Origin: Phyto melanocephala
Lineage: Eukaryota; Arthropoda; Insecta; Diptera; Rhinophoridae
Length of the DNA: 64,000 nt
Direction of reading: 5' to 3'
Assembly: GCA_941918925.1 (NCBI GenBank)
Contig: OW799237.1
Location: 11,265,201 to 11,329,200, forward strand
Each line of letters opens with the position of its first letter. The stretch's first letter is position 1. Below, piece after piece: positions 11,266-23,340 of this stretch. The notes under the pieces are model-generated. The model did no database searches. It saw only the letters and a list, made by a program, of their open reading frames with translations, and was not told where the DNA came from. Made by a program: the position numbers and the translations under genes.

Positions 11266-13589
11266 CACACCAATAAAACATGGATGACCGTAGTTCGACA
11301 AAAAAAAATTGTTTTATTTAACTACATTGAAATTTTTTTTATAATTAACTTAAGTATATAATATGTATGTTAAAATGTTGAACAAAAATCTCTCAGTGTC
11401 TAATTGAAAATGAAATTAATTTTAAATGCAAAAGAAGATTGAGTGTGTTACAGCAAAGAAAACATACAGACACGAAAGCCAATAAAACTAAAACCAATAA
11501 CAACATGACATGTTCTTTTCATTTGCTGCTGTTGTTGTTATTATTGTTATTGCAGAGAGTAATAAACATAAATCAACCATGACATTAAATAAAGTTTTGC
11601 AACTTAAAACCAGAAGGTTATTGCGTTTATTGTTGCACTACAACATGAACGCTTATAAATTTAAGATATGAAAACGTGTGTAGGTAACAGTGTACGTGTG
11701 TATGTTGTTTGTGTAAACGTGTATCAGTCCCTAAGAGATTGCAGTAACTTTAGTGCTGCTGCAGCTGCATTTAAATGCCATAAAACTTAAATAGTTAATC
11801 AAGCGTTAAAGAGTGGACAAAAGGTACACGACAAACAAACAAGTAGAATGAAAGTGTTGAAACTCTAATGAGAATAATTAATGTTTATAGTTTTTGTGAT
11901 ACAACCAAAAGCAACAGGTTTATAATGACGCAAAGAAGACTCTGATTTTATAGAACATTCTAAATTAATTAGCTGTTTTGCTAATTAAATTAAATTATTC
12001 GTCAATACAATTAATTTTTAATTGACAGGGCACTAACGAATATAATCACAAAAACCACAGATATATTGTTGGAATGTAAAAAGAAATTTCTTTTATTTAT
12101 TCTACTAAAGAACTTTAATCTTGTTTAACTTTTTAACAATGTAAAGATTAAATTTAACATTTTTTTTGCCAAGATTTTCCGTTGATTAAAACATACACAT
12201 GTTTGGACAAAGTATTTGTTTTGTATCGTTTGTTTTTTTTTTTCATTTCTCTCAAACTTTCAACTACAAACTTGTCATCAAAGTTTGAGACTTTTATCTG
12301 CATAACGAGCAAAAAACACAAAACATTTACGCACACAAACGGAAGCCGAAAAGGATTACAATACAAAATTTGTCAACACTTTGGCTTTTTAACACTCTAA
12401 TGTCATGGTACAGACAGACGGACAGTTAGACAGACAAAGAATTACAATATTCTAAGGTCTTTTCAAAGACGTTCAAGCAAATAAATATTCATTCATCTAC
12501 ATTTCACCCACATTAACAGCAATAGCAACAACATCGATATGGAGTAAAGGGTGTAGAAGAATTATATCTAGATACATTTTGACATGCTTAAACATATGTT
12601 TGTTCGGAAACAAAGTTAAACTTATCTTGTGTTTATTCAGGCATATGACCGTAAATTATAAATAGCTTAATATGTTAAAACATACAGCCATATATGTAGA
12701 TGATTTAACTAATACACACGTAAACATTAAGATACATACACACATGTAATGATGATTTTTGTTGGCCAACAAAAGCCAGGACAATAGAAACTTGTTATAT
12801 GACAGCTACATATAATGGGTATTGGGAAGCATCCAAACAAGTAAAATTGTGAAAATAATATTATATTTAAAAAAATTTGTTTTAAATTAAAAACTAGCAT
12901 GCAACTCGTAGAATACTGAAAACAATAAAGAAAAAATAAATAATCCAAAAAGGAAAACATGATCAGTATAACAGTAGAGCTTGTAAAGCGCGTATCAAGG
13001 TGTGTTTGATAAGTGAAATAAGTAAAGTGCTATAAAACAATATCTGAGTGTGTTTAAGTAAATAAAGTGCTCTTAATTTTCAACTGTTTTTAATTGCAAT
13101 AAAAGAACTCAAAGTATATTTAAGGAAATAAGCCCACGTTTATAAAAGGTATAAACGTAACATATGGATCGAATATAATTATTTTAAATTCAGAGACTTA
13201 AATTGTCTTAATATGAATACGAAATGAAAGCGCTTTATAAGTAGAATACTGGAAACCATTAAAAAATAAATAAAAATCCAAGTTGACGTTCGAAACAAAA
13301 TTGCGAATAATTTTGTTCATGGGTATTTAATAAAAAGGAATGACTGGTAAAATACAGTAAACGATGAAAGAATTCAAAATTCGGCATTGTGTCCGAAAAA
13401 ATATGGCGAATATTTTTTTGTTAACCGATAAGTATCTAATAAAATGCTGGAAATGTAGAAAAAAGTTAACTGTCTTAATAATTGCACCAGCAAATAACCA
13501 TAGAAGGAAGGATGGGATGAAGTTATTAGAGCGGAAATACCTAAGACAAAGATAAGAAATAAGAATAGGTTTACATAACATAAGACGAA
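11266..13589. other. Noncoding, nothing recognised
   Basis: AT-rich DNA with a short (GACA)n tract at about 12,411-12,440. Overlapping opposite-strand frames at 12154-12400 and 13327-13581 lack motifs. Sequence from about 13,200 may already be decayed 5' sequence of the retrotransposon relic that starts near 13,590, but it is unreadable. Confidence 0.55.
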
Positions 13590-14090
13590 ACTTAGATAAA
13601 TACTTTCTTCTACCAGATCACAGTACTATTTTCCACGCTGAGATTATGGTTATTACGCGAGTCATTAAATGGATAAAGGATACTGATTCCTAATCGGAGA
13701 TAGCTAATCAGTTATCAGAACAGAAATAAACAGAAAATTTCAATCTCGGAATGTAGAATAAATTTTGAATACCATTAACTTGGAGAATGCTAACCTCTTT
13801 CGGAGGTTAAAATAATTTACTTAAAATTGGGCAATTGAGGATCACGTTAGAAGGTGGCGAAATACTGCTGTCGGTAAGGTGATGAACATACTACGGGGTA
13901 CACACATTTTTTTTTTGAAATCGAAGGAGATTCAAGGCCAACACTAAGAAGATTAACTAGTAAATAACAAGTCACTCGCAGATTAGTATTCATTGTATGA
14001 GATTGTCGGACGAAGTAACATGTAGGGGATTCGAAGGAGAATATGTCACTTTGGAATACTTAGGCCTATTAGATGCTGGAATTTTAACGT
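13590..14090 (+). pseudogene. Non-LTR retrotransposon RNase H / C-terminal relic
   Basis: In the plus strand from 13,610 the frame reads LPDHSTIFHAEIMVI...VIKWI, which matches the 'LPDH-CSVFQAE' segment of RNase H domains of I/LOA/R1-group LINEs. Further on, from about 13,980, the frame HCMRLSDEVTCRGFEGEY resembles the Cys-rich segment at the ORF2 C-terminus (usual form H..M....D..CR.C.....T.EH...C), with several key residues lost. Stops lie between. It is a 5'-truncated decayed copy with no poly(A) or tail recognised. Confidence 0.5.
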
Positions 14091-15613
14091 GAACATTGTG
14101 CCGAACTAAAAATTCAAATTGGAAATGTAGATGTATTTTTTATTTCTTTAGAGCAAATCACATGCTATTACATTCGGTATACGTGTGTGCTTTTTTTGGG
14201 TTTGGGATTCTTAATCCATACTCTTCTTCTAAACATAACCTAGATGTCTCAAGATTTAAAATCAAAGATAACACCCAAAGCAAAATGGTGTATCCTACGT
14301 GTTGGACAACAAATAGAATCAACAAATATAAGATATTGTGGGCGTGGACTATAAATTGATAATTTAATATACACTCCAATATATATATCTGAAAACTGTT
14401 ATACCGGGAATTTATAAAACTTTATCTTATTTAATGTGTTGTTAGCTTACGTGGTTATGCATCAGTACTCATAATAGTACGCATAATATTTAGGTGGCGC
14501 TGTACTCAATTTCAGTAATAAATTTGTAATTTTTAGATCCTACAGGTGATCCTTAAATCTATAGACCACATAATGGAAATATTGTAGTAAATAATTTATT
14601 CTACCATATCCTTTAACTAATTTGTTTTTAATATTCGTTGCACTAGCATTGTAAAAACTATTTTTTTCACAAAATGCATAAAAATATGGTAAAATTATTG
14701 ATAAAGGGACTGCTCTTAATTAATAGCATAAGAAAAAAAAATCTCAAAATAAAATAACTTGTATCCGAAGACTGCTTTCTAAGACGAGCTTTATATGCCA
14801 TTCTCTATATAGAAAATATTACCAATGGCCAATTCAATTTACTATTTCAACTGAAAAATAAATAAAGCAACTGCCAAACTAAGAAACATTACGTTACATT
14901 TCCATAACATTTTCATCTAATACTTTTCCCCTTTTCATAAATTTTGTTCTTTTTTTTATCAATTTAAAATTAGAAAATTAAAATGTAGACCATTTTGTGG
15001 TTTGGTAAACCTTAAATTGCTTATTAAGAAAATTTATATCAAAATTGCTGCTCTCAATCTCTTGCTCTGTCTTTGCATGTGTTCTTCAATGTAGCACTGG
15101 ATGCATGGAGGACAAATTGGCTTGTATTATAGCAGATGTATGTGGGGATGTATGTGTACATTTAATATAATTTACTTGTAGTTACCTTAGGGCATAATAC
15201 AAAAATTATTTCGATAATACCATTTCGTTACCGGTGTGTGTACTCTCACACTCTGCATAAAAAAAATATTTGTACTTTTCAATTGATTGAGTTTCCTATT
15301 AAATATTTATGATCGAAAACGGCCATGTGAGTAGAAATAATTTATGGATAATGTTTGCTGTAAAAATATTATTATTACAACTTTTGTTTTCGCATTACAA
15401 ATATTTGTTAAAAAAATATTTCGGTAGATTTTATTTTATAACAAAAAAATTATTGAATTTTTTATTTATTGTACACATTAAGGTGAATTCGAAATAATTT
15501 TGACAAAGCCATTTGTTTATAATAAATTTGTTTTTTGAATTTGTGCTGAAAAAATAAAACAAAAAAAATATCAAATAAAAAAAAAACTGTATTATAGTTG
15601 TTTTATTGCTATA
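14091..15613. other. Noncoding, nothing recognised
   Basis: AT-rich DNA. The paired frames at 14096-14379 on opposite strands and the one at 15309-15497 show no motif. Low-complexity AAAAATA tracts precede the Helitron boundary at 15,614. Confidence 0.6.
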
Positions 15614-16457
15614 CTAGCTAACCCGGTGCGCTTCGCTACACTCTCCAGGAAATTTCTTATTGTTTTATTTATATTTATATGCAATTGTTTTTTATACTTA
15701 CATATGTATGTATGTCTAATTTTAATTTTTATAATTTAAAGCGATTGTTTAATGCAGTTTATTGATTGATTAATTATCATTGACAGAAGGTATTTCATTC
15801 GTGGGGGGATAACCTGTGCTCCAATCATAATAATTTTTGGTTGTAATATGAAAATTGCCGTTAAAAATTGCTCGTATAATGTTTCAAATAAATTTTGTTT
15901 AAAGTTTTCTATTTGAGACATCAAAGGTTTTTTTTGTTTGGGGAATACCGTGCACTCTGCTCCGATCCCGAACCATTTTTTCTCATATATTTAAATTGTT
16001 TTCAAAGTAACTCGTACAAAGTTTGAAGGGAATAGCTGTTATAGTTCTTAAAATATATTATGAAATATATGCAATTTGTATGGAACGTACCACGCCCAGC
16101 TAAAAAATAAAACAAAATATAGTCTCTAACTTTTCGAAGGATATACCTATTGTGTAGATAGACCTAGAGTATTGCTAAAAAAAATTTCGAATTAGTAATA
16201 CTGAAGAGTGCCGCGGTGTCTGTTAGTCTGGGGGTTGCGGGTTCAATTTTCGCCAGAGACTCTAAACTGATCTGCTACTCTTTCTCTCCTTTTCTATTTT
16301 TTCTAATCTATTCACTTATTATAAAGGGATAAATATAATGGAGCCAAGTGAGCTGCACAACAGCTGCCTGTTTTTCCTACCTATCTACCTAAGTAGTTTC
16401 GAAGAAAACTTATAACATTCAAACACACATATCCCCTTTTTATTATATAAGTATAGA
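15614..16457 (-). mobile_element. Non-autonomous Helitron with both ends (contains a SINE)
   Basis: On the minus strand the 5' end starts TCTATACTTATATAATAAAA (from 16457), preceded by A. The 3' end is a GC-rich hairpin (GTAGCGAAGCGCAC region, 15,625-15,645) followed by GGGTTAGCTAG, with T outside at 15,613. Helitrons start with TC, end in CTRR after a short hairpin and insert between A and T, all of which hold here. No Rep or helicase coding was seen; the 62-codon frame at 15736-15924 is not recognised. A tRNA-derived SINE lies inside at about 16,205-16,396 and must be the later insertion. Confidence 0.75.
16205..16396 (+). mobile_element. tRNA-derived SINE, copy 1 (inside the Helitron)
   Basis: Contains GTCTGTTAGTCTGGGGGTTGCGGGTTCAATTTTCGCCAGAGACTC. 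The pol III B-box is weakened (GGTTCAATTTT, 16240-16250), and the pairing of the T-arm stem is partly kept. A TC-rich segment follows, then GGGATAAATATAATGGAGCC AAGTGAGCTGC, and a tail CCTACCTATCTACC. Head and tail match the copy at 21,909-22,104. The 5' head is shortened by about 30 bp relative to that copy. No clear target duplication was found. Confidence 0.65.
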
Positions 16458-17745
16458 TAATAGCTCTTATCTTAAAATTCATAGAGTGACGCGGATTAGT
16501 GTAAAATAATTTAGGTTTTTTGGACGGTTATTTTTTGCAAAATTACTAAAATATAAATATTTTTTAGAAAAGTATATAAAGAAATGGCAATATTATACTC
16601 TAAACAACGTCTATTAGTGCGAACAAAGTGTTTGAAAGATTTGGCTGTTATTGCATTTTTTTGTTCTGTTGATTTGTTTTGCTTTTTAGCTCAAAATTCC
16701 ACCGGCCAAGTATAATTCAGTCGCCAAATAAAATAATATAAAACTTATTTTGCTTGGTAATAAGACAATTTTTGATAAAATTAAACACGAACGAATTTAC
16801 TATTCTTGTTACTTGTTTTATATTTTTTTCATTTCAGTTTCATTTAATTCAGTTTATAAATAAATAAATATTTCTGTTGACGTTAATAAATTAACGAAAT
16901 AAATTTGTTTAAAAAATTTAATTTTGTTAAAAAATATTTTATTAATTATTTTGATCAAAAAATAATTTCTTAAATTTAAATTGTTGGCCATTTAAGAGCA
17001 TTTTTTTTCGCTTTTTTTTTATCAAATAATACTTATTTATTACAATCCCTAATTTTAATTATAGGCGTAATTAAATTAACTAAAATATTGTTAAGGTTTG
17101 TAGAAATATTTATTATTTTTTTAATACTTTCTTAATACTTATGTTTCGCAATATTTTTTCTCCAATTAAAACTATTGATTTTCATGATGATTGTTGCAAT
17201 ATTAAATAAAATTTTAATTAATATAATTAATTACTTAATTGAAATTAATTTTTACTTTTTTCTGTGCTTATAAATGTTAGACCTTAATGCATCGAAAACA
17301 AATTTTAAGAATTTTCTTTCGCGAAATTTAAATAATTGTTATATAATTTTTTTTTATTCTTAAATTAAATTTTTTTTTATTATGATTTATCTAACTAAAA
17401 GTATTCATATGTTTTGTTTTTCATTAGTCTGTAAATTATATTGTTCTTTAGACTTTCATAAAAAAAAACTATATTTTCTTTACATCTGAGATATAAGGTG
17501 TGTTCAGCAACTTTGTAGACAGAGTTGTGGCAAATATTTTTGTGAAATAAATTAACCCCCTAGCTCTCCTTCGTAAGGGCATTTTGTAGCTTTATTCTAA
17601 CAAATTGTTAAAAACAGGGTAAAGGCGATAATAAAATGTTTTCTAAAAATGTTGGCCTTCAAATTTGGCAATATATGTGAGAACACCCCAAAAATTAATT
17701 AAATTCAAGATTACCAATTAAGGGTTAATTTAGTTTTTATTTAGA
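16458..17745. other. Very AT-rich noncoding DNA
   Basis: Long A/T runs (for example 16,840-17,400) with no open frame or paired repeat that I can support. Confidence 0.65.
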
Positions 17746-17753
17746 GTTAGTAA

Positions 17754-17959
17754 CAAGGCACATTTATTCATCAGGTACTCTTGATTCAGCTGATTATTTT
17801 TTTCAACACTTATTTTAAATTTCAGCTGTCAAAATGCATAAATAAAAAACAAATTTCTCTCTTTTCTAATTTATTTCAAATGTCAAACTTTATATATAAA
17901 AAACATAAACAAAAAAATTCTCTCCGAACTGCAATTACCTGATGAATAAATATGCCTTG
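17754..17959. mobile_element. MITE with 8-bp target duplication (hAT-like)
   Basis: The terminal inverted repeats at 17754-17777 and 17936-17959 match at 23 of 24 positions and begin CAAGGCA. The 8-bp direct repeat GTTAGTAA flanks the element exactly (17746-17753 and 17960-17967). An 8-bp duplication plus a CARNG-type terminus fits hAT transposition. The element is 206 bp long and non-coding. Confidence 0.85.
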
Positions 17960-18135
17960 GTTAGTAAAAGAAAGTCTTTCAAACATTGATGTTTTAAGGC
18001 TTTTGACGACATATAATTTAAAATAATGAATAAATTCGTTCCGAGCCTTCGCTTTATTATTTGTTGAGTCTTTTAAAAAACTACATTTTTTTATTTAATT
18101 TAATGCATAAGTTAGCCTGCGACCACTATGCTTAA

Positions 18136-18378
18136 GCCAATAGTACACTTATGGGTCTGACGTCACTTAAAGCTTCATCACTTTGGCTACATATTTTAAA
18201 ATAGACGTAGTAGCTGCATGCGGTAAGATTTTGATATTACACAAAATGTATTTTAGTCCAAAAATGCAAACGAAGCAAATGTGGCTTTAGCGGATACATT
18301 TATGCTTCATGATGAGGTCAAAATTACGTCACAGCCATATGCGCATGTGTGACTCTTTACATTTCGTGTACTATAGGC
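18136..18378. mobile_element. TTAA-flanked MITE
   Basis: TTAA at 18132-18135 and 18379-18382 brackets a 243-bp segment. Its ends GCCAATAGTACAC and (reverse complement) GCCTATAGTACAC match at 12 of 13 positions. A TGACGTCA-like word occurs near both ends (about 18,158 and 18,324). piggyBac-like by its target site. No coding capacity. Confidence 0.65.
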
Positions 18379-18382
18379 TTAA

Positions 18383-21057
18383 CACTGATACTGCAAGACG
18401 TGTGCGGATAAACTTACTTTAAAATATTACGCTTATGTTATGACATCCATTGGCGCAGACATAGCGTAAGGAGAATATTTTTGAAATTATTTTGTGGGAA
18501 ACAAATTACATAAATATTACGCACAATTAACCTCAAGTACGTTAACTTATATAAGTATAAAAAGAAATACTTAGTAAATATTTGAGTTCATTTCTTTTCA
18601 AATCACTTTTTTTTCGCTTTTAGAAAATTCAACACCATTATCGGACAATATCCAACACAACACTGTTATTTTCTAAAAAGTTCATATGAGAGTTGAAAAA
18701 CTGGATTATTCTTGACATGTGACTGCCTAATTTTTCAAACTCTTCTAGCATGATGTTCGTGTTAAGTTTAAATTTAAATAAAATAATTTTGTTACAAAAA
18801 AAAATTTTTATTAAATACTTTGATCAGAAATTCATTATTTAATCACAAATCTTGTTTGCTGTTGTAGGGTATTTTCTATTCATTTTCTACAACTACAACA
18901 ATACCTCACCTTTAACAACCTTATTATTAGTGCAATAAGCACAAAGTAAGTTAAACGAAGGAAAAAAACTTTTAAGCATTAAAGGTGTAAATTTTCAAAG
19001 TAATTCTCAATCAACCAATTTTGTGCTCTAATAAATTTTATCGCTTTCAACCCAACCATACACTAGACCATATAAAGATATTCCACAAAATTTGCCATAA
19101 ATTGAAGCAAAAAATGTAGAAGAAAATACACCCGCTTAACTTTTAATATTTTCATTTGAAATTTTCTCCACACTCCAACATGTTGTATGCAGCATGAGTT
19201 GGTGTTGTAAATGCTTTGGATTTCGCTTGCAGTTGTTGTTACCTTAAGGTGTGAATAACTTTAAGTGGCTGGTACTTAAAGTCCATCAATTATACTATTA
19301 TTCTATTATTTAGTTATTTATCTACACCAACATGCAACATACAAAACTCTATGTACCATAGCTTGCAACAATTACAGTGAAAAACGTACGAATTTATTAT
19401 TTCTTAAAAAAGTCTCAACTATTTCCTTAAGTCTCTGTAGAAATGTGGCTGTACAGATGTAAAGCTTCCTTATTTGGTTTAAGTATGTATGGCTAAAAAG
19501 AGTTTTATAACTTTCAACATTAAGATCATGAATTTAAAGCGGAAAACACACTCAGCCACTTATTTGAACAAGATAAATTTTAAAAGCTGAAACCCTAATT
19601 TTAGAATTTTTGTATAAAAAAATAAACAATAATTATCTTTACAGTTACAGTTAGTAGAAATTTTTAATAAAAATATTTTTTATTAATATTTTTCTTTTTA
19701 TTTCGTAAAAGTTGAAACTCTGGCGTATAAATGGACCTTTTGATTATGTTGCCCACTTTAAAGTAGAGTTATTTTTCTTTAGTTTACTTCCTTTTAATGT
19801 TGTATAGTTGGCTTTTTGATTTAGAGCCAATTTTGTGATTTTTGCACATTTTTCCATTTTTTTTTGAGAAATCAGTTAAGCCCTTGGCTAAACTACAATT
19901 GCTATTCCAACTACACCACCAACGCCACCACAAAAAAAGTAAACAACACTGTTAAAGACAGCAGACAGCCACACAACTCTTGTGACTGAGGACAGACTCA
20001 CCTTTAAACCATTTAAATTGTACATATGTAACACATATGAATTCCGTATTTCTCTTTTTTTTGGCCATTTACTACGTATAAAGCCTTAATCGTATAAAAA
20101 AAAAACTAAAAACAAAACTTTAAGTAAGATAAAAAGATTTAGCTGTTTAACAAGATTTACACCAAGAAATTTATTTCCAAAAGAGATTTTCGTTGTTTTT
20201 TTTTTTGTTTCCCTTCTCCTGCAGTTGGAGTTTAAGTTGGGCGAAAAGCCGAAATGAGGCAATTAAGATTGATATTGGTAGGAAGAAGATCGTGTACAAA
20301 AAAGAAGCCGAAAATTATGTGTGTTTTTTTCTGTGCACAATTAAAGTCGACTAATAATTTTAAGAGGCACTGTATCAAATTTGTTTAAGACTTAAGCTGA
20401 ATTAATGTCGTCTTTATTGCAGTCATTGTTAAGGACAGACCATAAAAGGCTTAGCAGGATTATTATTTATTAAGATTCAAAGCATAATTCGGTTACTTCT
20501 TAATTTGGCCAAGTGAATTATGAAATTCTTTTCAAATATTTCAGGTAGTTAAAAAAGGAACTAAGCATTGTGTAGTTGGCTAAATCACAGGGTGTCCAAG
20601 TGATGTTTAGACATAGAGTCAAAATTTCTTAAAAATTTCAAAATGATTGAACAAATTTGTATAGTTTATTTTAGTTGTTTTATGCATTTTTAAAATTTAA
20701 AAAAAATTATGAGATGATGACAATACAACACAGAGAAAACTGTATCGGTATAAGTATAGTTTTACGGTTGCATCTACAGAATTTCATATCGGAATATCGA
20801 TATATACTCTGCACTATGAAGTTATGATTTTTGCAATAAAAATTTTATAAAAACAAAAGAAAAATTCGTTGGAAATAACTGAACCATTCGATTAGCAATG
20901 AAATTGAGTTTTCGTTTTCAGGGTGAACACATTTGAACGTTTTAGGAATTGGCCAAGTTTTTTTCTCCAATTTAGATACTAAAAAAATAAATGTTTTGTG
21001 TTTTTGGTACCCATTTAATATTCTAAGAAAATTATTATAAAATAATAATCCGGGCTG
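18383..21057. other. Noncoding, nothing recognised
   Basis: AT-rich DNA with no gene or paired repeat that I can support. Short CA- and TTG-rich words around 19,880-20,000 have no assigned role. The frame at 20845-21096 overlaps the start of the tandem duplication and has no motif. Confidence 0.6.
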
Positions 21058-21447
21058 AATCATCAATTGATGCAGAGAAAGCACAATGTTAAACAAAAAA
21101 GTTTAAACTACAGTACTATGGCTAAGGTTGCCAGACGTACTGTTTTTAGCAGAACATGTTATATATTTCTTTAAATGAACTGTTTTATGTACAAAACCCA
21201 AACAGTACGCAAATAAACTAGTTTTAAGTCTTTGTACTGATTTTTGTCTTTTCTTTTTTGGATTGCATCGTCAGTTAATACAGAGAAGGCACAATATAGA
21301 ACTAAAAATATCCAACAAAAATACAGCATACAGTACACAGTACATGTACTGTTTCTCTTTAAATGTACTGTTTTATATATAAAACACAAACAGTACGCAA
21401 AATCGTTAAGATTTTTACTCTTTGTACTGATTTTTGTTTGCTTTTTA
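21058..21447. repeat. Two-unit tandem duplication, period about 188 bp
   Basis: Unit one (about 21,058-21,265) and unit two (21,266-21,447) share in order: GATGCAGAGAAAGCACAATG-like sequence, a GTACTG-rich stretch, TTTAAATGWACTGTTTTAT, AAACAGTACGCAAA and TTTGTACTGATTTTTGT. Identity is high but not perfect. The frames at 21171-21453 fall inside it and are not considered genes. Confidence 0.7.
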
Positions 21448-21596
21448 GATTAGAATCCCCCCTGATACAGATTTCAAATAATATTTTATTTAGTTTTGTA
21501 AAATTCGTTACTGAGTCTGAAATTTAGTTGTGTATCTTCATGTTTAAATCGAACAATATGTGTGTGAGATATTACCGAAATTTTGTATTCATTAGA

Positions 21597-21860
21597 AAGG
21601 TCTATAAATGCCATAATTTTTGTTATTTTTACTTTCAGTGACATAATCAAGAAACAAATTGTGGCCATCGATTAAATGCGAAATTGTAAAATTGTTGTTG
21701 GAATCTCATTGCAAGGTCAATAAATGCCATAATTTTTACTATTTTTACTGGGTAGTACGCATTCAAAATATTCGATTTTTAGTGAATTTGACACATAATC
21801 AAGAAACAAATTGTGGCCATCGATTAAATGCGAAATTTTAAAAATGTTCTTGGAATCTCT
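21597..21860. repeat. Two-unit tandem duplication with a 44-bp identical core
   Basis: Units 21597-21712 and 21713-21860 both start AAGGTCWATAAATGCCATAA. The cores at 21642-21685 and 21794-21837 are identical over 44 bp. The second unit carries about 35 extra bases between these blocks. The 60-codon frames at 21486-21668 and 21659-21841 result from the repeat. Confidence 0.8.
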
Positions 21861-21908
21861 ATACCAATTTATCCCCAGGCTAAATATGACTTAAGGGTTG
21901 GTTGTTTT

Positions 21909-22104
21909 AAGGGTGCCCCTGGGGACTAGTCAGCAGTGTACTACTTAGTCTGTTAGGCTGGGGGTTTCTGGTTCGATTCACGCCAGATACTCTTTCTTTT
22001 CTATTCTTCTGTTCTATTTCTCTATTCTGTTCTATTCAGTTAAAGCAAAGGGATCAATATGATGAACCCAAGTGAGCTGCCTGTTCTGCCTTACGTAACC
22101 TATG
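21909..22104 (+). mobile_element. tRNA-derived SINE, copy 2
   Basis: The head is GGGTGCCCCTGGGGACTAGT, followed by a near-consensus B-box GGTTCGATTCA (21970-21980), a TC-rich linker, GGGATCAATATGATGAACCC, AAGTGAGCTGCCTG and a CCTTACGTAACC end. The A-box region CTAGTCAGCAGTG is partly conserved. A candidate 9-bp target duplication GGTTGTTTT flanks it (21900-21908 and 22105-22113). It shares head and 3' body with copy 1 and the head with copy 3. SINEs are moved by a partner LINE; which one is unknown. Confidence 0.75.
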
Positions 22105-22229
22105 GGTTGTTTTGGTTTGGAGGGCCGCAGTACTTAGTGAGCACATTCTTGTAGAGACCTGCCTCTCATATATAAAAAGAATGTCTCAGTAGGAATATAC
22201 TTTTTTATTTAAAATTAAAAAAAAACTTG

Positions 22230-22660
22230 TCTTTTAAGACAGCTGTAGTGATTAAGTATGGAATAAAACATTTCTTAAATGGGCTCCACAGCTCTGATGT
22301 CAGTCAGGCCGTTACTCTTTTCATGGAGTTTTCCATGACATTTTCACAAAGATGTTGCTGGATCTCACCGACAATGCGTTGGATATCGGATTTTATCTCA
22401 GGAATCATTTCTCGTCAAGAAACAACAAGAAAGTTTTTAAGCGACCGAAGGACTCTCACTGTACACAAGCGACTCAGTGTTTTACATTTTTGACTACTTT
22501 TCGAATGGTTGACAGATTAAGTGCACTTTCGCGACTACAACTTTTTCGTAGTTTTGCAAGCGGTCTCAGCATAACTTTCCAAATTTTTTTTAATAAGATT
22601 TCGCAATTTTAATACGATGTTCTTTTGTAAAGCGGTCTATTTTAAATAATCGAAAAATCA
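22230..22660 (-). pseudogene. Tc3-like (DUF4817-type) relic B, internally deleted
   Basis: On the minus strand, RFTKEHRIKIAKSY (N-terminal helix-turn-helix) near 22,610-22,640 is followed within about 200 bp by the C-terminus: IPEIKSDIQRIVGEIQQHL, CENVMENSMKRV, ending near 22,300. The whole DDE core is missing, so this is an internal-deletion derivative rather than simple decay. The plus-strand frames at 22227-22612 are shadows. Confidence 0.65.
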
Positions 22661-22739
22661 GAGAAGCCAAATTTGAGAGGCAACCTCTTGGATCAGAGAA
22701 AAAAGTGTGTATGGAATATTGAAGTAGACCACTACTTTC

Positions 22740-23340
22740 TTGGGTAAATTTTCAACCCTGTTCGTTTCTCAGTGATTTTAAGGCTGTCACTTGGAATCTC
22801 TTCCTTCACTGAGTACCACTCCTCAACCGGTGTCTATTCTAGACTATAAAACTATTTCACAATACTGACTGAAGAATGCCGAAAATCCCTATTACACAGT
22901 CCTTTGTAATGGCCAGTTTTTCCTTTGACTCAGGTACTTCATAGTATACATACTTAATGTATGTTTTTCTGTGATCCTACGAATTAAGGAAACCATTCCA
23001 GAAAAAATCTTAAAAAATCAAGTCACACGATTACGACAGCCAGTTCAAAGGACCTCCATGTGAGATGACCACACTCTTAAATTGCTAGCGCATAAACTTC
23101 GATGTGGCATAAGCTGTGTGACACGTAGGGACATCCTGTTATAACCACTGTCGTTGGTGTTCAGGTCACAATTATCTGATAATCATTGGGTAAAAGTGCT
23201 TGACATGATAGCTCGCCTAACATGGTTCTTAATGAAATATGAACTGCTGATCCCGCCAGTTCAAAATCCACAAAAAAATAGTGAGTTTTTGTTAGGTTGC
23301 ATGGAACGATTTTGAAGGTCAAGCAAGTTGTTGTTGTCAC
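22740..23340 (-). pseudogene. Tc3-like (DUF4817-type) relic C
   Basis: Minus-strand pieces in family order: GGISSSYF (the GGxIGPYFF segment) near 23,280; QDVPTCHTAYATSKFMR (second catalytic aspartate, QDGATCHT motif) at about 23,085-23,135; GGPLNW; SCDLIF.DFFWNGFL (third catalytic region, CDLTPLDFFLWG in intact members) near 22,990-23,030; then PESKEKLAI towards the C-terminus near 22,900. Frameshifts and stops throughout. It lies directly upstream of relic B in the same orientation. Confidence 0.7.
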
